Source: Desmodus rotundus
Taxonomy: Eukaryota > Chordata > Mammalia > Chiroptera > Phyllostomidae
Assembly: GCF_022682495.2 (NCBI RefSeq)
Contig: NW_026527280.1
Location: 806,001-870,000, forward strand
DNA: 64,000 nucleotides
Direction of reading: 5' to 3'
Shown: positions 48,693-60,800 of the stretch, piece after piece
How the letters are laid out: each line of letters starts with the position of its first letter
Position numbering within the stretch: position 1 is the first letter of the stretch
Translations under genes and position numbers: made by a program
Notes under the pieces: generated by a model
What the model was told of the DNA's origin: nothing
The model's database searches: none
What the model saw: the letters and a program-made list of their open reading frames with translations, nothing else

Positions 48693-48702
48693 GCGCCTGC
48701 GC
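48693..48702. promoter_or_regulatory. NRF1-like site beside a GC box (reference copy, one per ordinary monomer)
   Basis: GCGCCTGCGC at 48693-48702, followed by GGCCCCGCCTC (a partial GC box on the other strand), lies 536 bp after the landmark and recurs in nearly all non-y monomers. It closely resembles the vertebrate NRF1 consensus (GCGCNTGCGC). Lesions are seen at 25,689 and 41,939 (GCACCTGCGC) and at 44,806 and 63,279 (GCGACTGCGC). Binding is not shown; the match could reflect GC-rich composition. Confidence 0.45.
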
Positions 48703-48768
48703 GGCCCCGCCTCTTGGCCCGAAACCACCCAGCCGCGGCTCGGACAAAAGCCATCTCCTGGGGGCCTC

Positions 48769-48824
48769 CCCCCTGTTCTTCCATCCGTAAAGGGGGACCC
48801 CTTTACGGATGGAAGAACAGGGGG
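48769..48824. repeat. 56-bp palindrome, GA centre (reference copy)
   Basis: The left arm 48769-48795 (CCCCCTGTTCTTCC... ending GTAAAGGGG) and right arm 48798-48824 (CCCCTTTAC... ending AACAGGGGG) are perfect 27-nt reverse complements around the centre GA. The same element starts 612 bp after the landmark in nearly every A monomer (610 in B1). In domain 2 it starts at 44881, 45853, 46825, 47797, 48769, 49741, 50718, 51690, 52662, 53634, 54606, 55578, 56550, 57522, 58494, 59466, 60438, 61410, 62381 and 63353. GA-centred copies in domain 1 start at 2854, 5720, 7616, 8587, 9556, 10528, 15268, 18112, 20955, 21927, 22897, 25764, 26734, 28631, 29602, 30572, 32467, 34364, 37207, 38178, 39147, 42014 and 42984. 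It could extrude as a cruciform or form an RNA hairpin; no function is known to me. Confidence 0.95.
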
Positions 48825-49890
48825 ATCTTCGCAGTGGTGGGGACGGGACGGAGGGGTCTGCGGGTTTGCAGCCACGTAGGCCAGTTGCTCGCACCCCGGC
48901 CCCATGTGTCCCAGCTCCATGGACGAGGTGGGCCGCTTATGGCGGGATGCAGGCGTCCTGCGGGGCTCAGGGGACGGCGTGGGCACTCCCCGGGCGAGAG
49001 AGGGCGCCTGGGACCCGAGAGAGCCCCGGGGAGAGTCCGAGGCCTGGCCGCAGAGGCCTCCATTGCCTCCCCGGGCTCCTACCATGGGGCCTGACCGTGC
49101 TCGCCCGAGGCCCAGGTTCACCGCAGGTGAATGCCTTTTGCGGACGCCAAGGACAGGAGGTCGCCGATTCCCTCACAGAGGTGGGGGTTCGAGCTCTGGG
49201 GGACTGAGGTCGCAGCGGTCACACTCCATTTTTGGGTGGTTCCGCAGAGACTGGAGGGTTGAAGCGGCTGGGTCCAAGTCTGCCGCCTTGTGGCAGGGTG
49301 GGGGCTTTGCAGGCGAAGCAAGGCTCTTAGCCTCCCAGGCGGGGCACAGGCCAGACTCCCCAAGGGAGAACCGGTCCTTGGTCGAGGGTCTCGCCCGCCC
49401 GCCCGGAACCGCTCCACCTGGCGCGGAACCGTGGCCGGCCCCTCTTCCAGGCACCAGGTCCCTAGATCTTTCCTGGCACTCTGCCTCTGGGGGCGTGGGA
49501 GAGCTGCTGGGATGTGTGGTCCACGGGAAAACGCGCGGTCCTCTGGGTGGCAGGGAGGGCCTCCGTTAACTCTGACACCAGCCCAGGGACCCTGTGGACC
49601 TGGCCTGATATCTCAAGGGGGGGGCACGTTGCCCGGAGGGATGCTCTTGGGGTGGGGCCTGCTTGCGCCTGCGCGGCCCCGCCTCTTGGCCCGAAACCAC
49701 CCAGCCGCGGCTCGGACAAAAGCCATCTCCTGGGGGCCTCCCCCCTGTTCTTCCATCCGTAAAGGGGGACCCCTTTACGGATGGAAGAACAGGGGGATCT
49801 TCGCAGTGGTGGGGACGGGACGGAGGGGTCTGCGGGTTTGCAGCCACGTAGGCCAGTTGCTCGCACCCCGGCCCCATGTGTCCCAGCTCC

Positions 49891-49915
49891 AAGCGGCCCA
49901 CGAGGTGGGCCGCTT
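49891..49915. repeat. New 25-bp inverted repeat private to one monomer
   Basis: AAGCGGCCCAC (49891-49901), GAG, GTGGGCCGCTT (49905-49915) is a perfect hairpin with 11-nt arms. All other ordinary monomers read CCATGGACGAGGTGGGCC here; only the right arm is ancestral. ATGG has been replaced by AAGCGGCCC (net +5 bp), which is exactly the reverse complement of the downstream sequence. Confidence 0.93.
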
Positions 49916-51077
49916 ATGGCGGGATGCAGGCGTCCTGCGGGGCTCAGGGGACGGCGTGGGCACTCCCCGGGCGAGAGAGGGCGCCTGGGACCCGAGAGAG
50001 CCCCGGGGAGAGTCCGAGGCCTGGCCGCAGAGGCCTCCATTGCCTCCCCGGGCTCCTACCATGGGGCCTGACCGTGCTCGCCCGAGGCCCAGGTTCACCG
50101 CAGGTGAATGCCTTTTGCGGACGCCAAGGACAGGAGGTCGCCGATTCCCTCACAGAGGTGGGGGTTCGAGCTCTGGGGGACTGAGGTCACAGCGGTCACA
50201 CTCCATTTTTGGGTGGTTCCCCAGAGACTGGAGGGTTGAAGCGGCTGGGTCCAAGTCTGCCGCCTTGTGGCAGGGTGGGGGCTTTGCAGGCGAAGCAAAG
50301 CTCTTAGCCTCCCAGGCGGGGCACAGGCCAGACTCCCCAAGGGAGAACCGGTCCTTGGTCGAGGGTCCCGCCTGCCCGCCCCGAACCGCTCCACCTGGCG
50401 CGGAACCGTGGCCGGCCCCTCTTCCAGGCACCAGGTCCCTACTTCTTTCCTGGCACTCTGCCTCTGCGGGGGTGGGATAGCTGCTGGGAAGTGTGGTCCA
50501 CGGGAAAACGCGCGGTCCTCTGGGTGGCAGGGAGGGCCTCCGTTAACTCTGACACCAGCCCAGGGACCCTGTGGACCTGGCCTGATATCTCAAGGGGGGG
50601 GCACGTTGCCCGGAGGGATGCTCTTGGGGTGGGGCCTGCTTGCGCCTGCGCGGCCCCGCCTCTTGGCCCGAAACCACCCAGCCGCGGCTCGGACAAAAGC
50701 CATCTCCTGGGGGCCTCCCCCCTGTTCTTCCATCCGTAAAGGGGGACCCCTTTACGGATGGAAGAACAGGGGGATCTTCGCAGTGGTGGGGACGGGACGG
50801 AGGGGTCTGCGGGTTTGCAGCCACGTAGGCCAGTTGCTCGCACCCAGGCCCCATGTGTCCCAGCTCCATGGACGAGGTGGGCCGCTTATGGCTGGATGCA
50901 GGCGTCCTGCGGGGCTCAGGGGACGGCGTGGGCACTCCCCGGGCGAGAGAGGGCGCCTGGGACCCGAGAGAGCCCCGGGGAGAGTCCGAGGCCTGGCCGC
51001 AGAGGCCTCCATTGCCTCCCCGGGCTCCTACCATGGGGCCTGACCGTGCTCGCCCGAGGTCCAGGTTCACCGCAGGT

Positions 51078-54000
51078 GAATGCCTTTTGCGGACGCCAAG
51101 GACAGGAGGTCGCCGATTCCCTCACAGAGGTGGGGGTTCGAGCTCTGGGGGACTGAGGTCGCAGCGGTCACACTCCATTTTTGGGTGGTTCCGCAGAGAC
51201 TGGAGGGTTGAAGCGGCTGGGTCCAAGTCTGCCGCCTTGTGGCAGGGTGGGGGCTTTGCAGGCGAAGCAAGGCTCTTAGCCTCCCAGGCGGGGCACAGGC
51301 CAGACTCCCCAAGGGAGAACCGGTCCTTGGTCGAGGGTCCCGCCCGCCCGCCCGGAACCGCTCCACCTGGCGCGGAACCGTGGCCGGCCCCTCTTCCAGG
51401 CACCAGGTCCCTAGTTCTTCCCTGGCACTCTGCCTATGGCGGGGTGGGAGACGGGCTGGCAAGTGTGGTCCACGGGAAAACGCGCGGTCCTCTGGGTGGC
51501 AGGGAGGGCCTCCGTTAACTCTGACACCAGCCCAGGGACCCTGTGGACCTGGCCTGATATCTCAAGGGGGGGGCATGTTGCCCGGAGGGAAGCTCTTGGG
51601 GTGGGGCCTGCTTGCGCCTGCGCGGCCCCGCCTCTTGGCCCGAAACCACCCAGCCGCGGCTCGGACAAAAGCCATCTCCTGGGGGCCTCCCCCCTGTTCT
51701 TCCATCCGTAAAGGGGGACCCCTTTACGGATGGAAGAACAGGGGGATCTTCGCAGTGGTGGGGACGGGACGGAGGGGTCTGCGGGTTTGCAGCCACGTAG
51801 GCCAGTTGCTCGCACCCCGGCCCCATGTGTCCCAGCTCCATGGACGAGGTGGGCCGCTTATGGCGGGATGCAGGCGTCCTGCGGGGGTAAGGGGACGGCG
51901 TGGGCACTCCCCGGGCGAGAGAGGGCGCCTGGGACCCGAGAGAGCCCCGGGGAGAGTCCGAGGCCTGGCCGCAGAGGCCTCCATTGCCTCCCCGGGCTCC
52001 TACCATGGGGCCTGACCGTGCTCGCCCGAGGCCCAGGTTCACCGCAGGTGAATGCCTTTTGCGGACGCCAAGGACAGGAGTTCGCCGATTCCCTCACAGA
52101 GGTGGGGGTTCGAGCTCTGCGGGACTGAGGTCACAGCGGTCACACTCCATTTTTGGGTGGTTCCGCAGAGACTGGAGGGTTGAAGCGGCTGGGTCCAAGT
52201 CTGCCGCCTTGTGGCAGGGTGGGGGCTTTGCAGGCGAAGCAAGGCTCTTAGCCTCCCAGGCGGGGCACAGGCCAGACTCCCCAAGGGAGAACCGGTCCTT
52301 GGTCGAGGGTCCCGCCCGCCCGCCCCGAACCGCTCCACCTGGCGTGGAACCGTGGCCGGCCCCTCTTCCAGGCACCAGGTCCCTACTTCTTTCCTGGCAC
52401 TCTGCCTCTGCGGGGGTGGGAGAGCTGCTGGGAAGTGTGGTCCACGGGAAAACGCGCGGTCCTCTGGGTGGCAGGGAGGGCCTCCGTTAACTCTGACACC
52501 AGCCCAGGGACCCTGTGGACCTTGCCTGATATCTCAAGGGGGGGGCACGTTGCCCGGAGGGATGCTCTTGGGGTGGGGCCTGCTTGCGCCTGCGCGGCCC
52601 CGCCTCTTGGCCCGAAACCACCCAGCCGCGGCTCGGACAAAAGCCATCTCCTGGGGGCCTCCCCCCTGTTCTTCCATCCGTAAAGGGGGACCCCTTTACG
52701 GATGGAAGAACAGGGGGATCTTCGCAGTGGTGGGGACGGGACGGAGGGGTCTGCGGGTTTGCAGCCACGTAGGCCAGTTGCTCGCACCCCGGCCCCATGT
52801 GTCCCAGCTCCATGGACGAGGTGGGCCGCTTATGGCGGGATGCAGGCGTCCTGCGGGGCTCAGGGGACGGCGTGGGCACTCCCCGGGCGAGAGAGGGCGC
52901 CTGGGACCCGAGAGAGCCCCGGGGAGAGTCCGAGGCCTGGCCGCAGAGGCCTCCATTGCCTCCCCGGGCTCCTACCATGGGGCCTGACCGTGCTCGCCCG
53001 AGGCCCAGGTTCACCGCAGGTGAATGCCTTTTGCGGACGCCAAGGACAGGAGGTCGCCGATTCCCTCACAGAGGTGGGGGTTCGAGCTCTGGGGGACTGA
53101 GGTCGCAGCGGTCACACTCCATTTTTGGGTGGTTCCCCAGAGACTGGAGGGTTGAAGCGGCTGGGTCCAAGTCTGCCGCCTTGTGGCAGGGTGGGGGCTT
53201 TGCAGGCGAAGCAAGGCTCTTAGCCTCCCAGGCGGGGCACAGGCCAGACTCCCCAAGGGAGAACCGGTCCTTGGTCGAGGGTCTCGCCCGCCCGCCCGGA
53301 ACCGCTCCACCTGGCGCGGAACCGTGGCCGGCCCCTCTTCCAGGCACCAGGTCCCTAGATCTTTCCTGGCACTCTGCCTCTGGGGGCGTGGGAGAGCTGC
53401 TGGGATGTGTGGTCCACGGGAAAACGCGCGGTCCTCTGGGTGGCAGGGAGGGCCTCCGTTAACTCTGACACCAGCCCAGGGACCCTGTGTACCTGGCCTG
53501 ATATCTCAAGGGGGGGGCACGTTGCCCGGAGGGATGCTCTTGGGGTGGGGCCTGCTTGCGCCTGCGCGGCCCCGCCTCTTGGCCCGAAACCACCCAGCCG
53601 CGGCTCGGACAAAAGCCATCTCCTGGGGGCCTCCCCCCTGTTCTTCCATCCGTAAAGGGGGACCCCTTTACGGATGGAAGAACAGGGGGATCTTCGCAGT
53701 GGTGGGGACGGGACGGAGGGGTCTGCGGGTTTGCAGCCACGTAGGCCAGTTGCTCGCACCCCGGCCCCATGTGTCCCAGCTCCATGGACGAGGTGGGCCG
53801 CTTATGGCGGGATGCAGGCGTCCTGCGGGGCTCAGGGGACGGCGTGGGCACTCCCCGGGCGAGAGAGGGCGCCTGGGACCCGAGAGAGCCCCGGGGAGAG
53901 TCCGAGGCCTGGCCGCAGAGGCCTCCATTGCCTCCCCGGGCTCCTACCATGGGGCCTGACCGTGCTCGCCCGAGGCCCAGGTTCACCGCAGGTGAATGCC

Positions 54001-57000
54001 TTTTGCGGACGCCAAGGACAGGAGGTCGCCGATTCCCTCACAGAGGTGGGGGTTCGAGCTCTGGGGGACTGAGGTCGCAGCGGTCACACTCCATTTTTGG
54101 GTGGTTCCGCAGAGACTGGAGGGTTGAAGCGGCTGGGTCCAAGTCTGCCGCCTTGTGGCAGGGTGGGGGCTTTGCAGGCGAAGCAAGGCTCTTAGCCTCC
54201 CAGGCGGGGCACAGGCCAGACTCCCCAAGGGAGAACCGGTCCTTGGTCGAGGGTCTCGCCCGCCCGCCCGGAACCGCTCCACCTGGCGCGGAACCGTGGC
54301 CGGCCCCTCTTCCAGGCACCAGGTCCCTAGATCTTTCCTGGCACTCTGCCTCTGGGGGCGTGGGAGAGCTGCTGGGATGTGTGGTCCACGGGAAAACGCG
54401 CGGTCCTCTGGGTGGCAGGGAGGGCCTCCGTTAACTCTGACACCAGCCCAGGGACCCTGTGTACCTGGCCTGATATCTCAAGGGGGGGGCACGTTGCCGG
54501 GAGGGATGCTCTTGGGGTGGGGCCTGCTTGCGCCTGCGCGGCCCCGCCTCTTGGCCCGAAACCACCCAGCCGCGGCTCGGACAGAAGCCATCTCCTGGGG
54601 GCCTCCCCCCTGTTCTTCCATCCGTAAAGGGGGACCCCTTTACGGATGGAAGAACAGGGGGATCTTCGCAGTGGTGGGGACGGGACGGAGGGGTCTGCGG
54701 GTTTGCAGCCACGTAGGCCAGTTGCTCGCACCCCGGCCCCATGTGTCCCAGCTCCATGGACGAGGTGGGCCGCTTATGGCGGGATGCAGGCGTCCTGCGG
54801 GGGTCAGGGGACGGCGTGGGCACTCCCCGGGCGAGAGAGGGCGCCTGGGACCCGAGAGAGCCCCGGGGAGAGTCCGAGGCCTGGCCGCAGAGGCCTCCAT
54901 TGCCTCCCCGGGCTCCTACCATGGGGCCTGACCGTGCTCGCCCGAGGCCCAGATTCACCGCAGGTGAATGCCTTTTGCGGACGCCAAGGACAGGAGGTCG
55001 CCGATTCCCTCACAGAGGTGGGGGTTCGAGCTCTGGGGGACTGAGGTCACAGCGGTCACACTCCATTTTTGGGTGGTTCCGCAGAGACTGGAGGGTTGAA
55101 GCGGCTGGGTCCAAGTCTGCCGCCTTGTGGCAGGGTGGGGGCTTTGCAGGCGAAGCAAGGCTCTTAGCCTCCCAGGCGGGGCACAGGCCAGACTCCCCAA
55201 GGGAGAACCGGTCCTTGGTCGAGGGTCTCGCCCGGCCGCCCGGAACCGCTCCACCTGGCGCTGAACCGTGGCAGGCCCCTCTTCCAGGCACCAGGTCCCT
55301 AGTTCTTTCCTGGCACTCTGCCTCTGGGGGCGTGGGATAGCTGCTGGGAAGTGTGGTCCACGGGAAAACGCGCGGTCCTCTGGGTGGCAGGGAGGGCCTC
55401 CGTTAACTCTGACACCAGCCCAGGGACCCTGTGGACCTGGCCTGATATCTCAAGGGGGGGGCACGTTGCCCGGAGGGATGCTCTTGGGGTGGGGCCTGCT
55501 TGCGCCTGCGCGTCCCCGCCTCTTGGCCCGAAACCACCCAGCCGCGGCTCGGACAAAAGCCATCTCCTGGGGGCCTCCCCCCTGTTCTTCCATCCGTAAA
55601 GGGGGACCCCTTTACGGATGGAAGAACAGGGGGATCTTCGCAGTGGTGGGGACGGAACGGAGGGGTCTGCGGGTTTGCAGCCACGTAGGCCAGTTGCTCG
55701 CACCCCGGCCCCATGTGTCCCAGCTCCATGGACGAGGTGGGCCGCTTATGGCGGGATGCAGGCGTCCTGCGGGGGTAAGGGGACGGCGTGGGCACTCCCC
55801 GGGCGAGAGAGGGCGCCTGGGACCCGAGAGAGCCCCGGGGAGAGTCCGAGGCCTGGCCGCAGAGGCCTCCATTGCCTCCCCGGGCTCCTACCATGGGGCC
55901 TGACCGTGCTCGCCCGAGGCCCAGGTTCACCGCAGGTGAATGCCTTTTGCGGACGCCAAGGACAGGAGTTCGCCGATTCCCTCACAGAGGTGGGGGTTCG
56001 AGCTCTGGGGGACTGTGGTCGCAGCGGTCACACTCCATTTTTGGGTGGTTCCGCAGAGACTGGAGGGTTGAAGCGGCTGGGTCCAAGTCTGCCGCCTTGT
56101 GGCAGGGTGGGGGCTTTGCAGGCGAAGCAAGGCTCTTAGCCTCCCAGGCGGGGCACAGGCCAGACTCCCCAAGGGAGAACCGGTCCTTGGTCGAGGGTCC
56201 CGCCCGCCCGCCCCGAACCGCTCCACCTGGCGCGGAACCGTGGCCGGCCCCTCTTCCAGGCACCAGGTCCCTACTTCTTTCCTGGCACTCTGCCTCTGCG
56301 GGGGTGGGATAGCTGCTGGCAAGTGTGGTCCACGGGAAAACGCGCGGTCCTCTGGGTGGCAGGGAGGGCCTCCGTTAACTCTGACACCAGCCCAGGGACC
56401 CTGTGGACCTGGCCTGATATCTCAAGGGGGGGGCACGTTGCCCGGAGGGATGCTCTTGGGGTGGGGCCTGCTTGCGCCTGCGCGGCCCCGCCTCTTGGCC
56501 CGAAACCACCCAGCCGCGGCTCGGACAAAAGCCATCTCCTGGGGGCCTCCCCCCTGTTCTTCCATCCGTAAAGGGGGACCCCTTTACGGATGGAAGAACA
56601 GGGGGATCTTCGCAGTGGTGGGGACGGGACGGAGGGGTCTGCGGGTTTGCAGCCACGTAGGCCAGTTGCTCGCACCCCGGCCCCATGTGTCCCAGCTCCA
56701 TGGACGAGGTGGGCCGCTTATGGCGGGATGCAGGCGTCCTGCGGGGCTCAGGGGACGGCGTGGGCACTCCCCGGGCGAGAGAGGGCGCCTGGGACCCGAG
56801 AGAGCCCCGGGGAGAGTCCGAGGCCTGGCCGCAGAGGCCTCCATTGCCTCCCCGGGCTCCTACCATGGGGCCTGACCGTGCTCGCCCGAGGCCCAGGTTC
56901 ACCGCAGGTGAATGCCTTTTGCGGACGCCAAGGACAGGAGGTCGCCGATTCCCTCACAGAGGTGGGGGTTCGAGCTCTGGGGGACTGAGGTCACAGCGGT

Positions 57001-57881
57001 CACACTCCATTTTTGGGTGGTTCCGCAGAGACTGGAGGGTTGAAGCGGCTGGGTCCAAGTCTGCCGCCTTGTGGCAGGGTGGGGGCTTTGCAGGCGAAGC
57101 AAGGCTCTTAGCCTCCCAGGCGGGGCACAGGCCAGACTCCCCAAGGGAGAACCGGTCCTTGGTCGAGGGTCCCGCCCGCCCGCCCCGAACCGCTCCACCT
57201 GGCGCGGAACCGTGGCCGGCCCCTCTTCCAGGCAACAGGTCCCTACTTCTTTCCTGGCACTCTGCCTCTGCGGGGGTGGGATAGCTGCTGGCAAGTGTGG
57301 TCCACGGGAAAACGCGCGGTCCTCTGGGTGGCAGGGAGGGCCTCCGTTAACTCTGACACCAGCCCAGGGACCCTGTGGACCTGGCCTGATATCTCAAGGG
57401 GGGGGCACGTTGCCCGGAGGGATGCTCTTGGGGTGGGGCCTGCTTGCGCCTGCGCGGCCCCGCCTCTTGGCCCGAAACCACCCAGCCGCGGCTCGGACAA
57501 AAGCCATCTCCTGGGGGCCTCCCCCCTGTTCTTCCATCCGTAAAGGGGGACCCCTTTACGGATGGAAGAACAGGGGGATCTTCGCAGTGGTGGGGACGGG
57601 ACGGAGGGGTCTGCGGGTTTGCAGCCACGTAGGCCAGTTGCTCGCACCCCGGCCCCATGTGTCCCAGCTCCATGGACGAGGTGGGCCGCTTATGGCGGGA
57701 TGCAGGCGTCCTGCGGGGCTCAGGGGACGGCGTGGGCACTCCCCGGGCGAGAGAGGGCGCCTGGGACCCGAGAGAGCCCCGGGGAGAGTCCGAGGCCTGG
57801 CCGCAGAGGCCTCCATTGCCTCCCCGGGCTCCTACCATGGGGCCTGACCGTGCTCGCCCGAGGTCCAGGTTCACCGCAGGT
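51078..57881. repeat. Domain-2 HOR copy 2: seven A monomers
   Basis: Seven monomers (51078 to 56910) run to the next marked monomer at 57882, 6,804 bp on. The order is: the CTGCCTATGGCGG monomer, a GGGGTAAGGGG plus CTACTTC monomer, two TAGATCTTTCC monomers, the GTGGCAGGCCCC monomer, another GTAAGGGG-linked CTACTTC monomer, and one more CTACTTC monomer. It overlaps strongly in content with copies 1 and 3 but has one extra monomer, consistent with unequal exchange. Confidence 0.78.
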
Positions 57882-60800
57882 GAATGCCTTTTGCGGACGC
57901 CAAGGACAGGAGGTCGCCGATTCCCTCATAGAGGTGGGGGTTCGAGCTCTGGGGGACTGAGGTCGCAGCGGTCACACTCCATTTTTGGGTGGTTCCGCAG
58001 AGACTGGAGGGTTGAAGCGGCTGGGTCCAAGTCTGCCGCCTTGTGGCAGGGTGGGGGCTTTGCAGGCGAAGCAAGGCTCTTAGCCTCCCAGGCGGGGCAC
58101 AGGCCAGACTCCCCAAGGGAGAACCGGTCCTTGGTCGAGGGTCCCGCCCGCCCGCCCGGAACCGCTCCACCTGGCGCGGAACCGTGGCCGGCCCCTCTTC
58201 CAGGCACCAGGTCCCTAGTTCTTCCCTGGCACTCTGCCTATGGCGGGGTGGGAGACGGGCTGGCAAGTGTGGTCCACGGGAAAACGCGCGGTCCTCTGGG
58301 TGGCAGGGAGGGCCTCCGTTAACTCTGACACCAGCCCAGGGACCCTGTGGACCTGGCCTGATATCTCAAGGGGGGGGCATGTTGCCCGGAGGGAAGCTCT
58401 TGGGGTGGGGCCTGCTTGCGCCTGCGCGGCCCCGCCTCTTGGCCCGAAACCACCCAGCCGCGGCTCGGACAAAAGCCATCTCCTGGGGGCCTCCCCCCTG
58501 TTCTTCCATCCGTAAAGGGGGACCCCTTTACGGATGGAAGAACAGGGGGATCTTCGCAGTGGTGGGGACGGGACGGAGGGGTCTGCGGGTTTGCAGCCAC
58601 GTAGGCCAGTTGCTCGCACCCCGGCCCCATGTGTCCCAGCTCCATGGACGAGGTGGGCCGCTTATGGCGGGATGCAGGCGTCCTGCGGGGGTAAGGGGAC
58701 GGCGTGGGCACTCCCCGGGCGAGAGAGGGCGCCTGGGACCCGAGAGAGCCCCGGGGAGAGTCCGAGGCCTGGCCGCAGAGGCCTCCATTGCCTCCCCGGG
58801 CTCCTACCATGGGGCCTGACCGTGCTCGCCCGAGGCCCAGGTTCACCGCAGGTGAATGCCTTTTGCGGACGCCAAGGACAGGAGTTCGCCGATTCCCTCA
58901 CAGAGGTGGGGGTTCGAGCTCTGGGGGACTGAGGTCACAGCGGTCACACTCCATTTTTGGGTGGTTCCGCAGAGACTGGAGGGTTGAAGCGGCTGGGTCC
59001 AAGTCTGCCGCCTTGTGGCAGGGTGGGGGCTTTGCAGGCGAAGCAAGGCTCTTAGCCTCCCAGGCGGGGCACAGGCCAGACTCCCCAAGGGAGAACCGGT
59101 CCTTGGTCGAGGGTCCCGCCCGCCCGCCCCGAACCGCTCCACCTGGCGTGGAACCGTGGCCGGCCCCTCTTCCAGGCACCAGGTCCCTACTTCTTTCCTG
59201 GCACTCTGCCTCTGCGGGGGTGGGAGAGCTGCTGGGAAGTGTGGTCCACGGGAAAACGCGCGGTCCTCTGGGTGGCAGGGAGGGCCTCCGTTAACTCTGA
59301 CACCAGCCCAGGGACCCTGTGGACCTTGCCTGATATCTCAAGGGGGGGGCACGTTGCCCGGAGGGATGCTCTTGGGGTGGGGCCTGCTTGCGCCTGCGCG
59401 GCCCCGCCTCTTGGCCCGAAACCACCCAGCCGCGGCTCGGACAAAAGCCATCTCCTGGGGGCCTCCCCCCTGTTCTTCCATCCGTAAAGGGGGACCCCTT
59501 TACGGATGGAAGAACAGGGGGATCTTCGCAGTGGTGGGGACGGGACGGAGGGGTCTGCGGGTTTGCAGCCACGTAGGCCAGTTGCTCGCACCCCGGCCCC
59601 ATGTGTCCCAGCTCCATGGACGAGGTGGGCCGCTTATGGCGGGATGCAGGCGTCCTGCGGGGCTCAGGGGACGGCGTGGGCACTCCCCGGGCGAGAGAGG
59701 GCGCCTGGGACCCGAGAGAGCCCCGGGGAGAGTCCGAGGCCTGGCCGCAGAGGCCTCCATTGCCTCCCCGGGCTCCTACCATGGGGCCTGACCGTGCTCG
59801 CCCGAGGCCCAGGTTCACCGCAGGTGAATGCCTTTTGCGGACGCCAAGGACAGGAGGTCGCCGATTCCCTCACAGAGGTGGGGGTTCGAGCTCTGGGGGA
59901 CTGAGGTCGCAGCGGTCACACTCCATTTTTGGGTGGTTCCCCAGAGACTGGAGGGTTGAAGCGGCTGGGTCCAAGTCTGCCGCCTTGTGGCAGGGTGGGG
60001 GCTTTGCAGGCGAAGCAAGGCTCTTAGCCTCCCAGGCGGGGCACAGGCCAGACTCCCCAAGGGAGAACCGGTCCTTGGTCGAGGGTCTCGCCCGCCCGCC
60101 CGGAACCGCTCCACCTGGCGCGGAACCGTGGCCGGCCCCTCTTCCAGGCACCAGGTCCCTAGATCTTTCCTGGCACTCTGCCTCTGGGGGCGTGGGAGAG
60201 CTGCTGGGATGTGTGGTCCACGGGAAAACGCGCGGTCCTCTGGGTGGCAGGGAGGGCCTCCGTTAACTCTGACACCAGCCCAGGGACCCTGTGTACCTGG
60301 CCTGATATCTCAAGGGGGGGGCACGTTGCCCGGAGGGATGCTCTTGGGGTGGGGCCTGCTTGCGCCTGCGCGGCCCCGCCTCTTGGCCCGAAACCACCCA
60401 GCCGCGGCTCGGACAAAAGCCATCTCCTGGGGGCCTCCCCCCTGTTCTTCCATCCGTAAAGGGGGACCCCTTTACGGATGGAAGAACAGGGGGATCTTCG
60501 CAGTGGTGGGGACGGGACGGAGGGGTCTGCGGGTTTGCAGCCACGTAGGCCAGTTGCTCGCACCCCGGCCCCATGTGTCCCAGCTCCATGGACGAGGTGG
60601 GCCGCTTATGGCGGGATGCAGGCGTCCTGCGGGGCTCAGGGGACGGCGTGGGCACTCCCCGGGCGAGAGAGGGCGCCTGGGACCCGAGAGAGCCCCGGGG
60701 AGAGTCCGAGGCCTGGCCGCAGAGGCCTCCATTGCCTCCCCGGGCTCCTACCATGGGGCCTGACCGTGCTCGCCCGAGGCCCAGGTTCACCGCAGGTGAA

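Larger units (their letters stand above)
45241..51077. repeat. Domain-2 HOR copy 1: six A monomers
   Basis: Six monomers (45241, 46213, 47185, 48157, 49129, 50106) lie between two copies of a marked monomer that has AGGTCCAGG just before its landmark and CTGCCTATGGCGG in its middle. Ordered variants include CCCAGATTCACC with GTGGCAGGCCCC (monomer 46213), GACCTTGCC (47185), and TAGATCTTTCC (48157 and 49129). The copy is 5,837 bp because monomer 49129 carries a 5-bp net insertion. Confidence 0.8.
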
